Counted from the stretch's first letter, positions 43,366 through 53,052 are shown. The stretch is 64,000 nucleotides of DNA from Bacillota bacterium (GCA_023426125.1 JAFABI010000063.1:161437-225436); one strand, 5' to 3'. Notes: a model not told the origin generated them from the sequence alone. Numbers and translations: made by a program.

Positions 43366-46300
43366 TAGTTTCCTGTGGTGACATCATCGTCGTACATGCT
43401 GTCCACCACATAAATTTTTAGCTCCCCTCCGGTAATCCACTTGGACAGCGTTCCTCCGGGGGTATGCACATCAGTGACGAGAAGCTGCGCGACATAATCC
43501 CTGAAATCCGGGAACCAGACCGGGATGTACTGTTTTTTATATCTAAAGGGAGATGCGGGATTCTCCCGAAAAACAAATTGACCGCCTTCCCGGATAAGAG
43601 GAATAGCGGTTTCGTAACGGTATTCCGGCAAATATACCTCTGCCGTCTGCGGAAGGGTTATCAACTCCGCTTGGTCATAATTGGTGTTTACTGTCGCATT
43701 GACCACGATAGAATAGCCGTAGCCGGATTTGAGATAGCCTTTTGCTTTCGTATCATAATCCAGCACGGTGCTAACACGCAGTTCGGCGTAAAATTCTTTC
43801 CAGACAAATTGCCCGCCTACATACCGCTGTTCCCACCATGTTACTCTGGGCTGCTCATTCCTCCCCGGTGGGTCGGGCAACGTCCGGCTTTCCTGCGGCT
43901 CTCCGTAAGTCACGTCCTCGATGACCGCCCGTTGCGTATAGACGTTGTTGTCATCGGAGCCTTCATTATCTAAAGACTGGTCGGGATTGATAATGGCGAT
44001 CAGCGTAACGTCCTTGTCTGCCTGCACATTGGGAGTGTCCCATCGCAGGGATACCACATTCCACGAGTTCTTTTCCATGACAACGGCGTCAATGCGTTTT
44101 GAAAAAGACAGTTCGGGAATCTGGAACAGCACCACAACATTTTGTCCCGGCGTAAAGTCGAGGCTTCCGCGATTGCCAACCTTGACTACACTGATAACCG
44201 ATTGATTTTCTTTGTACTTGTCTGGCGTTATGCGTTGCACATCAAGGTCGTAGGGTTTTTCCAGCACCATGATTTCAGCGGCAACCTGATTGTTACTCAG
44301 GTCTGTATCCGCGTACCCGTTAGGCGGCAACACCTGTGCCGTAAGCTGGATAGGGATGCCTTTCCCGCCTGCGGTGCCGGTCACAACGTAGGATTTCTTT
44401 TCATACGGGATAAAATTCGTTGTCGCGGGCACGACGGGAACCGTCTCGCCGTTGATGGTGACATTTAGCCGCACATCCGAAAGTGCCTTATCGCTGGAAT
44501 TGGCGAAATATACGGTAAAGCTGTATCCCTCCTGTTCGTAGACCGTGGGCGGTGAGGACAAGTTAGTCCACACGTCGCAAAGCCTGAAAACGGGTGTGTC
44601 CGGTTCATCGGGATTATCAGGATTGTCCGGTGGGTTGTCGGGGTTATTGGGATTATCCGGGTCATCCGGCTTATCCGGCGGGTTATCGGGATTATTTGGG
44701 TTGTCAGGGTTGCCGGGTTCTTCGGGATTATCCGGCTTTTCCACTACGGTAATGCGGGAAACGGCGGTGTTATTCATGGGGTTTTCGTCCATAAAGCCTC
44801 CCGGCTCTGTCACATTGGCCCACAGGCGGTAAACCTCACCTGCGCTGCCTGCCGTGCCTGTGATGGCAAAGGATTTGGTTTCCTGCGGCTTAAAGCTGGC
44901 TGTTTTCGGAATTTGCGGCAGGGCGTTTTCGTTGTTTTTGCCTTGCAAGGATACGGCTTTCAGTTCCTTATCGGATAGATTGGTAAAGCTCACGGTAAAG
45001 CTGTAAGTCTGCTTTGCGTAGACCGTGGGCGGGGCAAGAATACTGGCCGACAGGTCGCAAAGCTCCTTTGTGTCGGGCGGCTGCTCCGGGGGATTGCCGG
45101 GATCGTCGGGGTGATCCGGCCTGTCCGGGTTATCCGGCGTATTGGGGTCGGGGCTTTTTTCAGGCGTGGGGTCAACGATTTTTATAACTGCCGTGGCCGT
45201 GTTGTTAGCAAGGGCGCTGTCAATGAAGCCCTCCGGCACACCGATGTTGGCCCACAGATGGATTTCATCAGCGGCAGTATTGGCAGTACGCTTGATGGTG
45301 TAGGTTTTGCTTGAATTGGCCGGGAAGTCCTGAACGGCTGGAATTTCCTCTATAGCTTTGCCGTCTATCGTTCCTTTCAGGGATACATCGTAGGCGGGGC
45401 TACCTCCGCTGTTCATAAATACAACCGTAAAGGAATAGTTTGCGCCGCGCTGGACGGTTGCGGGAGCACGGATAATGACCGACAGGTCGTTGCCGGTCTG
45501 TGGCCGAAACTTGAAATAGAAAGCGGCGGCAGGAATTTGATAATGGATTTTCTGCGTGATCTCGGTCTGCGTTTTGCTTTCTCCATCGGTATATTCGGCG
45601 TTCTCCGGGGTGTAATCCCATTCCAGCCCCATGTACTGATAGTTGCGGGATAACTTGATGTCATCTTTGTGGAAAGTCACAGTGGCGGTTTGAAAAGGAA
45701 AAAGTAAGTCGGGCACTCCTTTGTCTTGGGCCGTTATTCTGCCGAAAATCTCCTGTTTGCTTTCGTCACACCAAGTTGCGTCCACGTCTATTTTTACCGG
45801 GGCCTGATAACTCAAAGCCGTATCCCGCATAGTTTCAAAGGCGACAAGCGCCTTTTTCGTCCAGCCGTAATGGGTGGTAAGCGGTTCAAAATCCTTTTTG
45901 GTGTCATAGGTTCCATAGAGCTTGCCCGTGGAAAAGCTGTGTATTTCAACTACCAAACTACCTTTTAATGTGTAGGTTTTCCCGTCCGCTTTGCCAATCC
46001 ATCCGGCAATTCGCTCCTTTTCGTCGTCCGCAACGGTATTCGCGTTTTCCAGCCGGATGCGCTGCGGCTCCGGGAAAGATTTTAACAGCGTATCGCCCTC
46101 ATAGATGTCGGTAATCAGCATCCCGATAGTGCGGTATCGGGTGTCATAAGTGGCTAAAACCTGATACACCACATTGGCCGTGACAGTCAGAAGCGCGCCC
46201 TGATCAGTCTTGGCCGTAATCGTGTAGGGGCCGCAAAGCCCCTTGTTTTCTACAATTAGAGTATAGTCCGGCGGTATCTTCCGGCTTTGACCGCCGTACT

Positions 46301-46520
46301 CCAGTTTTATGTCCGTGAGCGTCCCCGTTTCGGCTATGACACGGATGGGGATTTGCGCGGGGAACTGCTCGACGGCCACCACGCCGCTTTCCGTATTTAA
46401 GCTGTCTACGGGAGAGGTCACAAGGATTTCAATGTCGCTGGATGCGGCAAACGCCGTAACAGAAAAAAGCAGACAGCACAGAAAAACAAGCGGCAGGGTG
46501 AAAATAAATTTTCGTATCAT
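43365..46520 (-). CDS. Secreted CARDB-repeat surface protein
   Basis: A 1,051-residue protein with a signal peptide (about 1-26, ending VTAFAASS). Four CARDB-like beta-sandwich repeats occupy about 345-450, 490-595, 650-745 and 755-860 (NYSFTVVFMNSGG-type starts). They are separated by proline/asparagine/aspartate linkers made of PDNP repeats. No LPXTG motif or C-terminal anchor is evident, so it may be part of the pilus or a secreted adhesin. AAGGAGG precedes the ATG. Confidence 0.75.
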   Translation of the reverse strand: MIRKFIFTLPLVFLCCLLFSVTAFAASSDIEILVTSPVDSLNTESGVVAVEQFPAQIPIRVIAETGTLTDIKLEYGGQSRKIPPDYTLIVENKGLCGPYTITAKTDQGALLTVTANVVYQVLATYDTRYRTIGMLITDIYEGDTLLKSFPEPQRIRLENANTVADDEKERIAGWIGKADGKTYTLKGSLVVEIHSFSTGKLYGTYDTKKDFEPLTTHYGWTKKALVAFETMRDTALSYQAPVKIDVDATWCDESKQEIFGRITAQDKGVPDLLFPFQTATVTFHKDDIKLSRNYQYMGLEWDYTPENAEYTDGESKTQTEITQKIHYQIPAAAFYFKFRPQTGNDLSVIIRAPATVQRGANYSFTVVFMNSGGSPAYDVSLKGTIDGKAIEEIPAVQDFPANSSKTYTIKRTANTAADEIHLWANIGVPEGFIDSALANNTATAVIKIVDPTPEKSPDPNTPDNPDRPDHPDDPGNPPEQPPDTKELCDLSASILAPPTVYAKQTYSFTVSFTNLSDKELKAVSLQGKNNENALPQIPKTASFKPQETKSFAITGTAGSAGEVYRLWANVTEPGGFMDENPMNNTAVSRITVVEKPDNPEEPGNPDNPNNPDNPPDKPDDPDNPNNPDNPPDNPDNPDEPDTPVFRLCDVWTNLSSPPTVYEQEGYSFTVYFANSSDKALSDVRLNVTINGETVPVVPATTNFIPYEKKSYVVTGTAGGKGIPIQLTAQVLPPNGYADTDLSNNQVAAEIMVLEKPYDLDVQRITPDKYKENQSVISVVKVGNRGSLDFTPGQNVVVLFQIPELSFSKRIDAVVMEKNSWNVVSLRWDTPNVQADKDVTLIAIINPDQSLDNEGSDDNNVYTQRAVIEDVTYGEPQESRTLPDPPGRNEQPRVTWWEQRYVGGQFVWKEFYAELRVSTVLDYDTKAKGYLKSGYGYSIVVNATVNTNYDQAELITLPQTAEVYLPEYRYETAIPLIREGGQFVFRENPASPFRYKKQYIPVWFPDFRDYVAQLLVTDVHTPGGTLSKWITGGELKIYVVDSMYDDDVTTGN
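44597..44742 (-). repeat. Low-complexity PDNP-coding repeat
   Basis: Short GGATTATC/GGTTATC-type units encode the second proline-rich linker of the CARDB protein. A shorter related tract lies at 45085-45165. Such tracts are prone to expansion and contraction. Confidence 0.7.
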
Positions 46521-46537
46521 TCGGAACCTCCTTTTTC

Positions 46538-46562
46538 ACATCGGGCCAAGTTGGCCCGATGT
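46538..46562. other. Strong hairpin before the CARDB gene
   Basis: ACATCGGGCCAA pairs with TTGGCCCGATGT almost end to end. It lies between the TadE-like gene and the CARDB gene, without a U tract, and may act as a processing site. Confidence 0.55.
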
Positions 46563-46563
46563 T

Positions 46564-47046
46564 CTATTGCGCTTCATTCTCAATTCGGTTGTTTACGCTG
46601 GAAATAGTGAATCGAAGCCGCACCTCCCCGGTCAGGAAATTGAAAACGCTGTGGGTTTTCAGCACTCCCTCCAGCGTCAGTCGGGGCGGGCTTTCGGTTG
46701 CGTGGATGTTCTCAATGTCTATTTGATATACCCACTCGTCACCGGCATATTTATTTAGGCTCGCATCCAGCGCCATGCTTTCATGCAGGTATTCGTACAA
46801 TTTTTCTTCCGCAATCTCCGTGTCCATAAGGGCATAGCCGTCCCTGCGGTATTCGTCCCGCATGGCATATTCCACGGCGCTGTTCACGCCCCGTTGGAGT
46901 ACATATTCCGTTTGCTGGTACAAGCTCTCCATGCGGAAGTATTCAATTAAGATGGCCGACAGAGTGAGAATGAAAAAGACGAGAACGACAATAAATATAA
47001 AGGTATCGCCTTTACGGTTTCGTAGTATCCGTTTGATTGCGCCCAC
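46564..47046 (-). CDS. TadE/TadG-like minor pilus protein
   Basis: A 160-residue protein: short basic N terminus RNRKGDTF, one membrane helix (IFIVVLVFFILTLSAILIEYF) and an extracellular domain. This is the pseudopilin-like TadE plan. GTG start, 7 nt after AGGAGG. Part of the Tad operon. Confidence 0.72.
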   Translation of the reverse strand: MGAIKRILRNRKGDTFIFIVVLVFFILTLSAILIEYFRMESLYQQTEYVLQRGVNSAVEYAMRDEYRRDGYALMDTEIAEEKLYEYLHESMALDASLNKYAGDEWVYQIDIENIHATESPPRLTLEGVLKTHSVFNFLTGEVRLRFTISSVNNRIENEAQ

Positions 47047-47073
47047 GGCATCGCCTCCTTTCCGGCGCTCACT

Positions 47074-47553
47074 TTAGGGGAGCTTCCAAAATTTTTCCGA
47101 CATGCCGCCGATACTGACTTTCATCGGTATTGCAACCTCTAACGGCGGGGCGAAGCTCGGAGTGAAGATCGTAAACGGATAGCGGTAGATCATGGTAATT
47201 GTGAAGGTGTCCCGTAGCTGGATTTTCTGGCCGTCGCAATACTCCACGTCATCTATGACCATATCCGGCGACAGGCCGGTTTGCTGCTTGAGGCGGTAAA
47301 AAGTGTCATATGCTTTGTCCGATACCTGCCCTTCCAGTTCTACTACCCGGACAACACGGCGACAGATATGGTTAAGCTCAAGGTAGGTGGTGAACACGCT
47401 CAAAAACGAAATAACGGTGAGCATCAGCGTGATAACGACAAGGGTTTTAAGCATCAACTCAAAATAGGCGCTGCCGTTCTTATCTGAAAGTAGCTTTTGA
47501 AAAGGCAAAGGGGGAGAAAATCTCCCCCGTATGCCCTTATGTCTTTTGAACAT
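47074..47553 (-). CDS. TadE-like minor pilus protein
   Basis: A 159-residue protein: basic N terminus, SDKNGSAYFELMLK boundary with a glutamate at the start of the membrane helix, as in prepilins, and an extracellular domain containing CDGQKIQLRD. ATG at 47553 follows GGGAGGT; the longer frame crosses the Flp gene and is rejected. Confidence 0.72.
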   Translation of the reverse strand: MFKRHKGIRGRFSPPLPFQKLLSDKNGSAYFELMLKTLVVITLMLTVISFLSVFTTYLELNHICRRVVRVVELEGQVSDKAYDTFYRLKQQTGLSPDMVIDDVEYCDGQKIQLRDTFTITMIYRYPFTIFTPSFAPPLEVAIPMKVSIGGMSEKFWKLP

Positions 47554-47600
47554 GGATTTTGCACCTCCCGCGTTTGCGGATATGCCTTTCGAGGCACACA

Positions 47601-47810
47601 TCAGCTTAATAAGCCGGTAATTTTGCTGACGATATTGTTCCAAACCGTGGTGATTGAATCTTGATACAAGGTCATAAACACCGCGCCCACCACCACGACG
47701 ATAAGCACGACGATGAGCCAGCCGGTCATTTGGTCGCCACTCGGATTGGCCAGAACGTTTCTGGCTTTGAAAGCCGCCATCCGAATTTTGCTTTTTACTG
47801 TTTTCAACAT
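47601..47810 (-). CDS. Flp pilin 1
   Basis: A 69-residue prepilin: basic leader with NPSGDQMTGW, then a hydrophobic helix (LIVVLIVVVVGAVFMTLY) and a short C-terminal helix (ITTVWNNIVSKITGLLS). ATG at 47810 is 7 nt after GGAGGT. The second Flp gene is nearly identical in the mature part. Confidence 0.82.
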   Translation of the reverse strand: MLKTVKSKIRMAAFKARNVLANPSGDQMTGWLIVVLIVVVVGAVFMTLYQDSITTVWNNIVSKITGLLS

Positions 47811-47845
47811 GATACATACCTCCATAAATTTGAATTTGGGTTAAG

Positions 47846-47871
47846 GAAAAGGAGAGGGCTTTGCCCCCTCC
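47846..47871 (-). terminator. Terminator/attenuator between the two Flp genes
   Basis: GGAGAGGGC/GCCCCCTCC with a minus-strand U4 tail. Partial termination after Flp pilin 2 could raise pilin mRNA over the genes below. Confidence 0.6.
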
Positions 47872-47895
47872 CATAAAACAAGGGCCGAAGGGATG

Positions 47896-48093
47896 CTAAT
47901 TCAGCAAATTGGTGATCTTGCTCACGATGCTGTTCCACACCGAAGTGATTGAGCCTTGATACAAGGTCATAAACACCGCGCCCACCACCACGACGATGAG
48001 CACGACGATGAGCCAGCCGGTCATTTGGTCGCCGGACGGATTCATCAGAGCGGTTTTTGCCTTCAAAAAGGCGTTTGACATGCGTTTTCTCAT
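47896..48093 (-). CDS. Flp pilin 2
   Basis: A 65-residue prepilin, paralog of the next gene: leader ALMNPSGDQMTGW, hydrophobic helix and ITSVWNSIVSKITNLLN tail. ATG at 48093 follows AGGAGG by 9 nt. A second in-frame ATG at 48150 also has a good AGGAGG site, so a longer leader form is possible. Confidence 0.8.
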   Translation of the reverse strand: MRKRMSNAFLKAKTALMNPSGDQMTGWLIVVLIVVVVGAVFMTLYQGSITSVWNSIVSKITNLLN

Positions 48094-48204
48094 GGATTTT
48101 GTCCTCCTTTCTTCAATAGTTGAGTTTGCGGTTTTGCTGTTGTTCAGCATGGGTCATACCTCCTGTGAAAATGTATTTGAAAAGGGATTACTCCCGTTTT
48201 CACA

Positions 48205-49108
48205 TTAAAAAAGGCCCCCCATTGACCGAATCAAGTGGGAGCCGATGACGTATAACAGGCTTGCTATTGTCGTAGCTACAAGGGGAATGGATGCGATTTT
48301 TACCCGGCGAGGCAAGTTGTTCAGCCTTTTTTTTAGTGCTTCCTTCGCTTTTACGTCCATGTCCCTTGCAAGATAGGCAAGTGCCTCGCCCTGATGTTCG
48401 CCGCGGTGAAGGCCAATCAGGGCATTTACTAAATATGAAATGTCCGGCAAGCCAAGACGTTCGTTGAAGCTCCGCAGGGCGGTTTCGATGTCCTGCTTTC
48501 ATGTCTACAATCAGAATTGCGACATCCCCATAGAACGCTTGGCTCGCGACGCGCAAGTAGTCCTCGAAAATCTCAATTAAATCCGCCTGTACGGTAATCC
48601 GGCTGCCGTCGTGTTTGTTGTCCTCCAGCCGGTAAAGGATAGACCTGATAAAGCCCGGCAGTTCAGCTTCGATGCGGCGCTTTTTTTCCTTCATCGCATC
48701 TTTCAAATCAGTTGTGAAATGACGGTAGAGCAGCAGAGCAAAGAGCAGGACAAGGGGGGCAAGATTGGGCGCTCCGATGGCTAAAAACAGCAGCGCAAGG
48801 GGCAGCGTACAAAGGGCGCACAGGATAGCTCTGGCCTGATACTCCTTCGGAGTAAGCTCCAACCCGCCGCGCCGCAGCATAGCGGCCATTCGCGCCTCCT
48901 TGACGGGGTCAAGAGGAATAATCTTGGAAACAGGTCTTACAAAGGGCATGATGAAGCGATCTAACAACTGCTTGCCCGGCTTTTCCTTTTCGGCTTGTAG
49001 GTTCTTTACATTTTTTCGCATACTTAGCTTCGGGATTTTAAGAAGCTGCCTGCACAACAAAAAACCTGCCGTAGTCAGCAGGATAAAAAGGATAGCTTGG
49101 TAAATCAA
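48205..49108 (-). pseudogene. tadC: tadC-like gene with frameshift
   Basis: The N-terminal ~200 codons (from TTG at 49108) and the C-terminal part (down to 48205) together match a TadC membrane protein. The frame shifts near 48,500, where DMKAG should continue with DIETALRSFNERL; one base appears lost. The first frame runs on to 48200 as unrelated sequence. It may be a true mutation, a programmed shift or a sequencing error. TadC partners TadB in the pilus inner-membrane platform. Confidence 0.75.
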
Positions 49109-49123
49109 AGGCGTTCCTCCTTC

Positions 49124-50038
49124 TTAGCGATTGGACGGTTTTGTGGCCCGCAGGACGTAAAAGGCAGTAGCAAGGGCCATCAGCATCATAAGGATAATCA
49201 GCAGTTTGCCGATGCCGGTTTGGGTCAACAGAAAAAACCACTCCTTGTTGGCGAAACGCATCATCGGGATTACAGCGAACATCAATCCCGCCGTCATCAG
49301 GTAGTCACGCCACACTTTCACCATCATTCCGTCAGATTCAATTTGCATGGATTTGGCGTCATTCATGGCGCGTATCACTGGGAAAAGCGCGAATTTTAGC
49401 CGCCGGTCATGATAGCAGAGAATTAGGGTTTTTACCCATTCCGCAAAGTATCGGTTTTTTATTTTCGCGGAAAGGCGGTAAAGCCCATGCTCCACGTTAG
49501 GGTTGATAAGCTTAATTTCCGAAACAAACTCGTCAAAGGGTGTCGGGATTCGCAAATGCGCCGGAACATAGCGGTTCTTTTCTTCGGTATACAGTTCCAT
49601 CGCCTTTATAATGTCGTCACATCCTGCGTAGGCATTGGTGATGATGGACATGGCGTTTTCAAGCCCCTCGATTTCCTCGCGTGCTGTCACGGAGCTTTTT
49701 ACGACCAAGTAAAAATATGGGGCGGGAAGGATGCAGGCCGACATGACCGCCGCCAGTCCGGGGCTGCCGAACATCAGGATTCCGGCTATAAAGCCGCCCG
49801 CCGCCGACACAAGCACCGTTATAAGGAATTTCTTTTTTGTATATCGTGTCTGCCGAAACAGTGTAGAAAAGTGAAGGGCAATCCGCTCGGTGATTTTCAG
49901 CTTTGTTCCCGCCAGAAACAGGCGACGCTTTTTTAGCGGGTTTTGCTCTGCGGCAAAGGGGTTAAGCCGAAACAGGAGAAGCAGGGCAAGGCTTATCAGG
50001 GCAAACACGGCGATAAGGCTATAAGTAACCGGGGTCAT
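49124..50038 (-). CDS. tadB: TadB pilus platform protein
   Basis: A 304-residue type II secretion F-like membrane protein with helices near 5-20, 70-120 and 250-295, and a cytoplasmic central region. Start overlaps the tadA stop. It forms the platform with TadC. Confidence 0.8.
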   Translation of the reverse strand: MTPVTYSLIAVFALISLALLLLFRLNPFAAEQNPLKKRRLFLAGTKLKITERIALHFSTLFRQTRYTKKKFLITVLVSAAGGFIAGILMFGSPGLAAVMSACILPAPYFYLVVKSSVTAREEIEGLENAMSIITNAYAGCDDIIKAMELYTEEKNRYVPAHLRIPTPFDEFVSEIKLINPNVEHGLYRLSAKIKNRYFAEWVKTLILCYHDRRLKFALFPVIRAMNDAKSMQIESDGMMVKVWRDYLMTAGLMFAVIPMMRFANKEWFFLLTQTGIGKLLIILMMLMALATAFYVLRATKPSNR

Positions 50039-51423
50039 GCTGTTGTACCTCCTTTCGCAAAGCGGTGGATCTCCCCTTCGGGAACGCCGCCAATCAGCAG
50101 CCGTTCAGCAAGGGCCGGAGAGATATTTCCCGCGCGGCGGTGTTCGCCTATTACTTTGGTAATCCTGCCCTCGTTGTCCCTTTCGTAATGGCCAACCACA
50201 TACTTATATAAAGTGTTGCCGGTGACTTCACCGTTTTGTACGCCGGTGGCTTCAAAAATTTCCATATAGCGCCTGGACTTATCGGGTAATTGCATCTTAA
50301 ACAACATGACCGGAAAAGCCTCCACGATGTTTTTCATAAGGCGTTCCTCCGATAAAGAGGTTCCGGCTTCCAGACACATCGTTAAAATCCGATCATAAGC
50401 GGATTTGGCGCTGTTGGCATGGAGGGTGCTAACGATGGTATGCCTCGTCCGTCCGGCCTCCTGCACAGTAAGAGCCTCCTTTCCCCGCATTTCAGCAGGC
50501 ACAAGGATTTCCGGGTGCAAGCGTAGGGAGAGCTTCAATAAATCCAACATGCTAATCTCGTTCGGGGCTTCTTTGGTCAAAAGATGAACTACGTCGTTTA
50601 TCATCACGCCGTTTTCGTCATGCCGTACCAGCGACAGTTCGCGGGTGTCCTCAATCGTGACGATACGTTTTTCATGGGGGACGCAGCTTAGGATATATCC
50701 CATGTCGGCGGTTTTTCCGCTGCCGGTTGCTCCCGCAATGGTAACCGATACGCCGTTATTGACACACAGGGTCAGGAAGTCTAATTCATCGGCGGTGGCC
50801 GTATCCCATCCTATAAGATTTTGTCGTGTAATCAGCAAAGGTTTTTGTTTTCGTATGGAAGCAATCGCCCCCATGTCCGCGTCCACGCAGGGTTGAATCG
50901 CCCCGGACATTCTGACGCCCCGTGAAATATAGCTGTCCCCGATGGGCTTGGAGCCATCCAAGATCACGCCTCCGAACCGGCTCATTTTCCGCACGACATT
51001 GGCACAGGCTTCCGAGTTTTCAAAGGCTTCGTTCAAACGGATTTTTTTATCTTTGTAAAGTACCCAAACGCCGGAACCGTTGACGTTGATTTCTTCCGTG
51101 TCCGCATCCTGCAAGTAGGGTGACAGCAGGCCCATCCCGGCCATGTCGTAGTAAACGGCGTCTACCAACTCGGAAATATTGCGTAAGTCTTTGGCTACTA
51201 ACTGCTCACTGTTGAGATAGCGCACGATTAAGTCCTTGAGTTTTCCTTCGGCTTCCTGCGAATATAGCACCTCTGCAAGCTCCGCGGAGTGGTTTTTCGC
51301 AATCAACCGTTGCAATCGGTCGAGGATTTCCCCGTAGTCTTGGGCTTTGACACTTTCCCCCATGTCGGAGCGCCGTTTGTTGGCGCGGTAGATAAGGTCA
51401 TTGACGGAATATCTGCTGCTCAT
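50035..51423 (-). CDS. tadA: TadA/CpaF pilus ATPase
   Basis: A 462-residue secretion ATPase of the VirB11/GspE type. Walker A is TIAGATGSGKTADM, the Asp box is IVTIEDTRELSLVRH and the Walker B region PEILVPAEMRGKEAL. ATG at 51423 follows GGAGGT; the longer frame is rejected. It powers Flp pilus assembly. Confidence 0.9.
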   Translation of the reverse strand: MSSRYSVNDLIYRANKRRSDMGESVKAQDYGEILDRLQRLIAKNHSAELAEVLYSQEAEGKLKDLIVRYLNSEQLVAKDLRNISELVDAVYYDMAGMGLLSPYLQDADTEEINVNGSGVWVLYKDKKIRLNEAFENSEACANVVRKMSRFGGVILDGSKPIGDSYISRGVRMSGAIQPCVDADMGAIASIRKQKPLLITRQNLIGWDTATADELDFLTLCVNNGVSVTIAGATGSGKTADMGYILSCVPHEKRIVTIEDTRELSLVRHDENGVMINDVVHLLTKEAPNEISMLDLLKLSLRLHPEILVPAEMRGKEALTVQEAGRTRHTIVSTLHANSAKSAYDRILTMCLEAGTSLSEERLMKNIVEAFPVMLFKMQLPDKSRRYMEIFEATGVQNGEVTGNTLYKYVVGHYERDNEGRITKVIGEHRRAGNISPALAERLLIGGVPEGEIHRFAKGGTTA

Positions 51424-52154
51424 GGTTTCCCACCTCCGCAGACCATTCCGGCGATTTTTTCCAGCACCTTGCCGTAGCGTCTGCAAGGGCGGTCATTGGC
51501 GAAATACAAAGGTGTTCCGGCGTTTTCAAATTCGCTGGCCCGTTTAATATGGGGCAGTTCAAAGGCGAAGGGCAGTTCCGTCATGCTTCGGTAAGTTTTC
51601 TCGTCAAACTCGCCGTTGGGGGTTGTCAGAATATGAATTTGCTTTTCCGCTATGTGCAGCTCCCGCGTAAAATCCGAAATGCCTTGATGCCACATCTTCG
51701 CCCCGATAGACGGCCTGTGCAGAGTAAAAATGATGTCGGAAAGCCACAAGCCCACGCCAGAAACCGGGTTGGTTATCTCTGCGGCCCCGTCAATCAGGAG
51801 CACATCGAATGCGACGGATGCGGTGTTTATCATTCGTTCAACATCCTCCGTGACCACGGTATCGCAGAGCAGGCCGGTGTAGTGCGTGGGCGCAGACAGA
51901 AAAAACAGGTTTTTGCTCTCTGTGTATTCCGCGAATCTCTCCCCAATGTTTGGGCTTTCCTCGCTCAATGCTTCAAAGATGCCTTTCTCCGGGGGAACGC
52001 TTTGCCCGAAAAAGGTTTGCAGTTCCCCGAAAGTAAGATTGGAAGAAGCAAGGCCCACCAACATATCCCGTTTTGACAAAGCACAGGCCAGATTTGCGGC
52101 AAAGGTGGTTTTGCCGCTATTGCTGCCACCCCACACGGCAATGATTTTACTCAT
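51420..52154 (-). CDS. TadZ/CpaE-like ParA-type ATPase
   Basis: A 244-residue P-loop protein with IIAVWGGSNSGKTTFAANLA near 3-22, a deviant Walker A without the signature lysine near its start. TadZ/CpaE proteins place the pilus at the cell pole. It overlaps the CpaB-like gene upstream by 8 bp. Confidence 0.72.
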   Translation of the reverse strand: MSKIIAVWGGSNSGKTTFAANLACALSKRDMLVGLASSNLTFGELQTFFGQSVPPEKGIFEALSEESPNIGERFAEYTESKNLFFLSAPTHYTGLLCDTVVTEDVERMINTASVAFDVLLIDGAAEITNPVSGVGLWLSDIIFTLHRPSIGAKMWHQGISDFTRELHIAEKQIHILTTPNGEFDEKTYRSMTELPFAFELPHIKRASEFENAGTPLYFANDRPCRRYGKVLEKIAGMVCGGGKP

Positions 52155-52854
52155 GGCCTGCACCTCGTTTCTCGAAAATCAAATGCAGTTTTCCGGTATA
52201 TTCAGCTTGAATAAGCGTTTTCGCCTGCGCTTCGCTGGCAACGAGGGTCACGGCTTTAGGCACCGGATCGCTGGAGCCTGATTGACTTTCTTTTTGCTGT
52301 TCACGCACTTCGGCGGTGTCCTGCGTCCGGGCGTTCTCCACGCTATAAACTTCAAGGCTGTGCAATTCGGGATAAAGAATAACCTGCGGGGAAGAATCCT
52401 GCCCGTCGGAGGCTCTCTCCACAAAAACGGCCACAGTGACAATATCCCCTGCTAACAAGTGAGATGATAACCCCGCTGCAATGCTCGGAACGCTGATGGT
52501 GACGAGGCGTTGATCGTTTTTCAAAATACGGTCAAGCAGCTCGTTTACAACAAAGTTTCCAAGCTTTTGAGGGAATAGGTAATCCCCCTTACTGATGTCG
52601 GTCTGCGCCACCTTGCCTATAATCTGCGCTTTATCGTTCAGCACACCTTCCGGCAGTCCATATCCGCCTATTTCCACGGATACAAGGTGATGCTCCGCAA
52701 GCTCCGTGCCGGCGGGGATGTCCTCGACCGCCCGCAGAACCATGACCGTTGCGCCTTTGTCCGCATAGAAGCGTGGAAGGAGTAAAAAAGAAACGCCCGC
52801 CGCCAAGATGAGGCAAAGGGCGCTCAAAAAGATTCGGTTTTTTAATAGCTTCAA
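52147..52854 (-). CDS. CpaB/RcpC-like SAF domain protein
   Basis: A 235-residue protein: N-terminal membrane helix, SAF domain (RAVEDIPAGTELAEHHLV) and a second domain with FVVNELLDRILKNDQRLVTI, as in CpaB proteins of Tad systems. Start is TTG at 52854 after GGAGGAA. Confidence 0.78.
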   Translation of the reverse strand: MKLLKNRIFLSALCLILAAGVSFLLLPRFYADKGATVMVLRAVEDIPAGTELAEHHLVSVEIGGYGLPEGVLNDKAQIIGKVAQTDISKGDYLFPQKLGNFVVNELLDRILKNDQRLVTISVPSIAAGLSSHLLAGDIVTVAVFVERASDGQDSSPQVILYPELHSLEVYSVENARTQDTAEVREQQKESQSGSSDPVPKAVTLVASEAQAKTLIQAEYTGKLHLIFEKRGAGHE

Positions 52855-52893
52855 GTCTGTTCCTCCTTTCAGGGATTTTTAGCTCAAAGGGTC

Positions 52894-53052
52894 TTACTTG
52901 CCGAAAAAGAAGGGAGGGCGCTCTTGTTGCCGCTCATTCTTTCTCCCGTTGACCGGCCCTTTGTCGGCGCTCTGTGCCAGTTTGTCTCCAATATGGGTAC
53001 GCCGTATCAGGGTGCGGAATACTTTTGATTTCTTTTGTGCCGTCTGTTTCAT
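52894..53052 (-). CDS. Small basic protein at the head of the Tad operon
   Basis: A 52-residue basic protein (MKQTAQKKSKVFRTLIRRTH..., ending FFFGK). AAAGGAG lies upstream. No domain recognised. Confidence 0.6.
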   Translation of the reverse strand: MKQTAQKKSKVFRTLIRRTHIGDKLAQSADKGPVNGRKNERQQERPPFFFGK

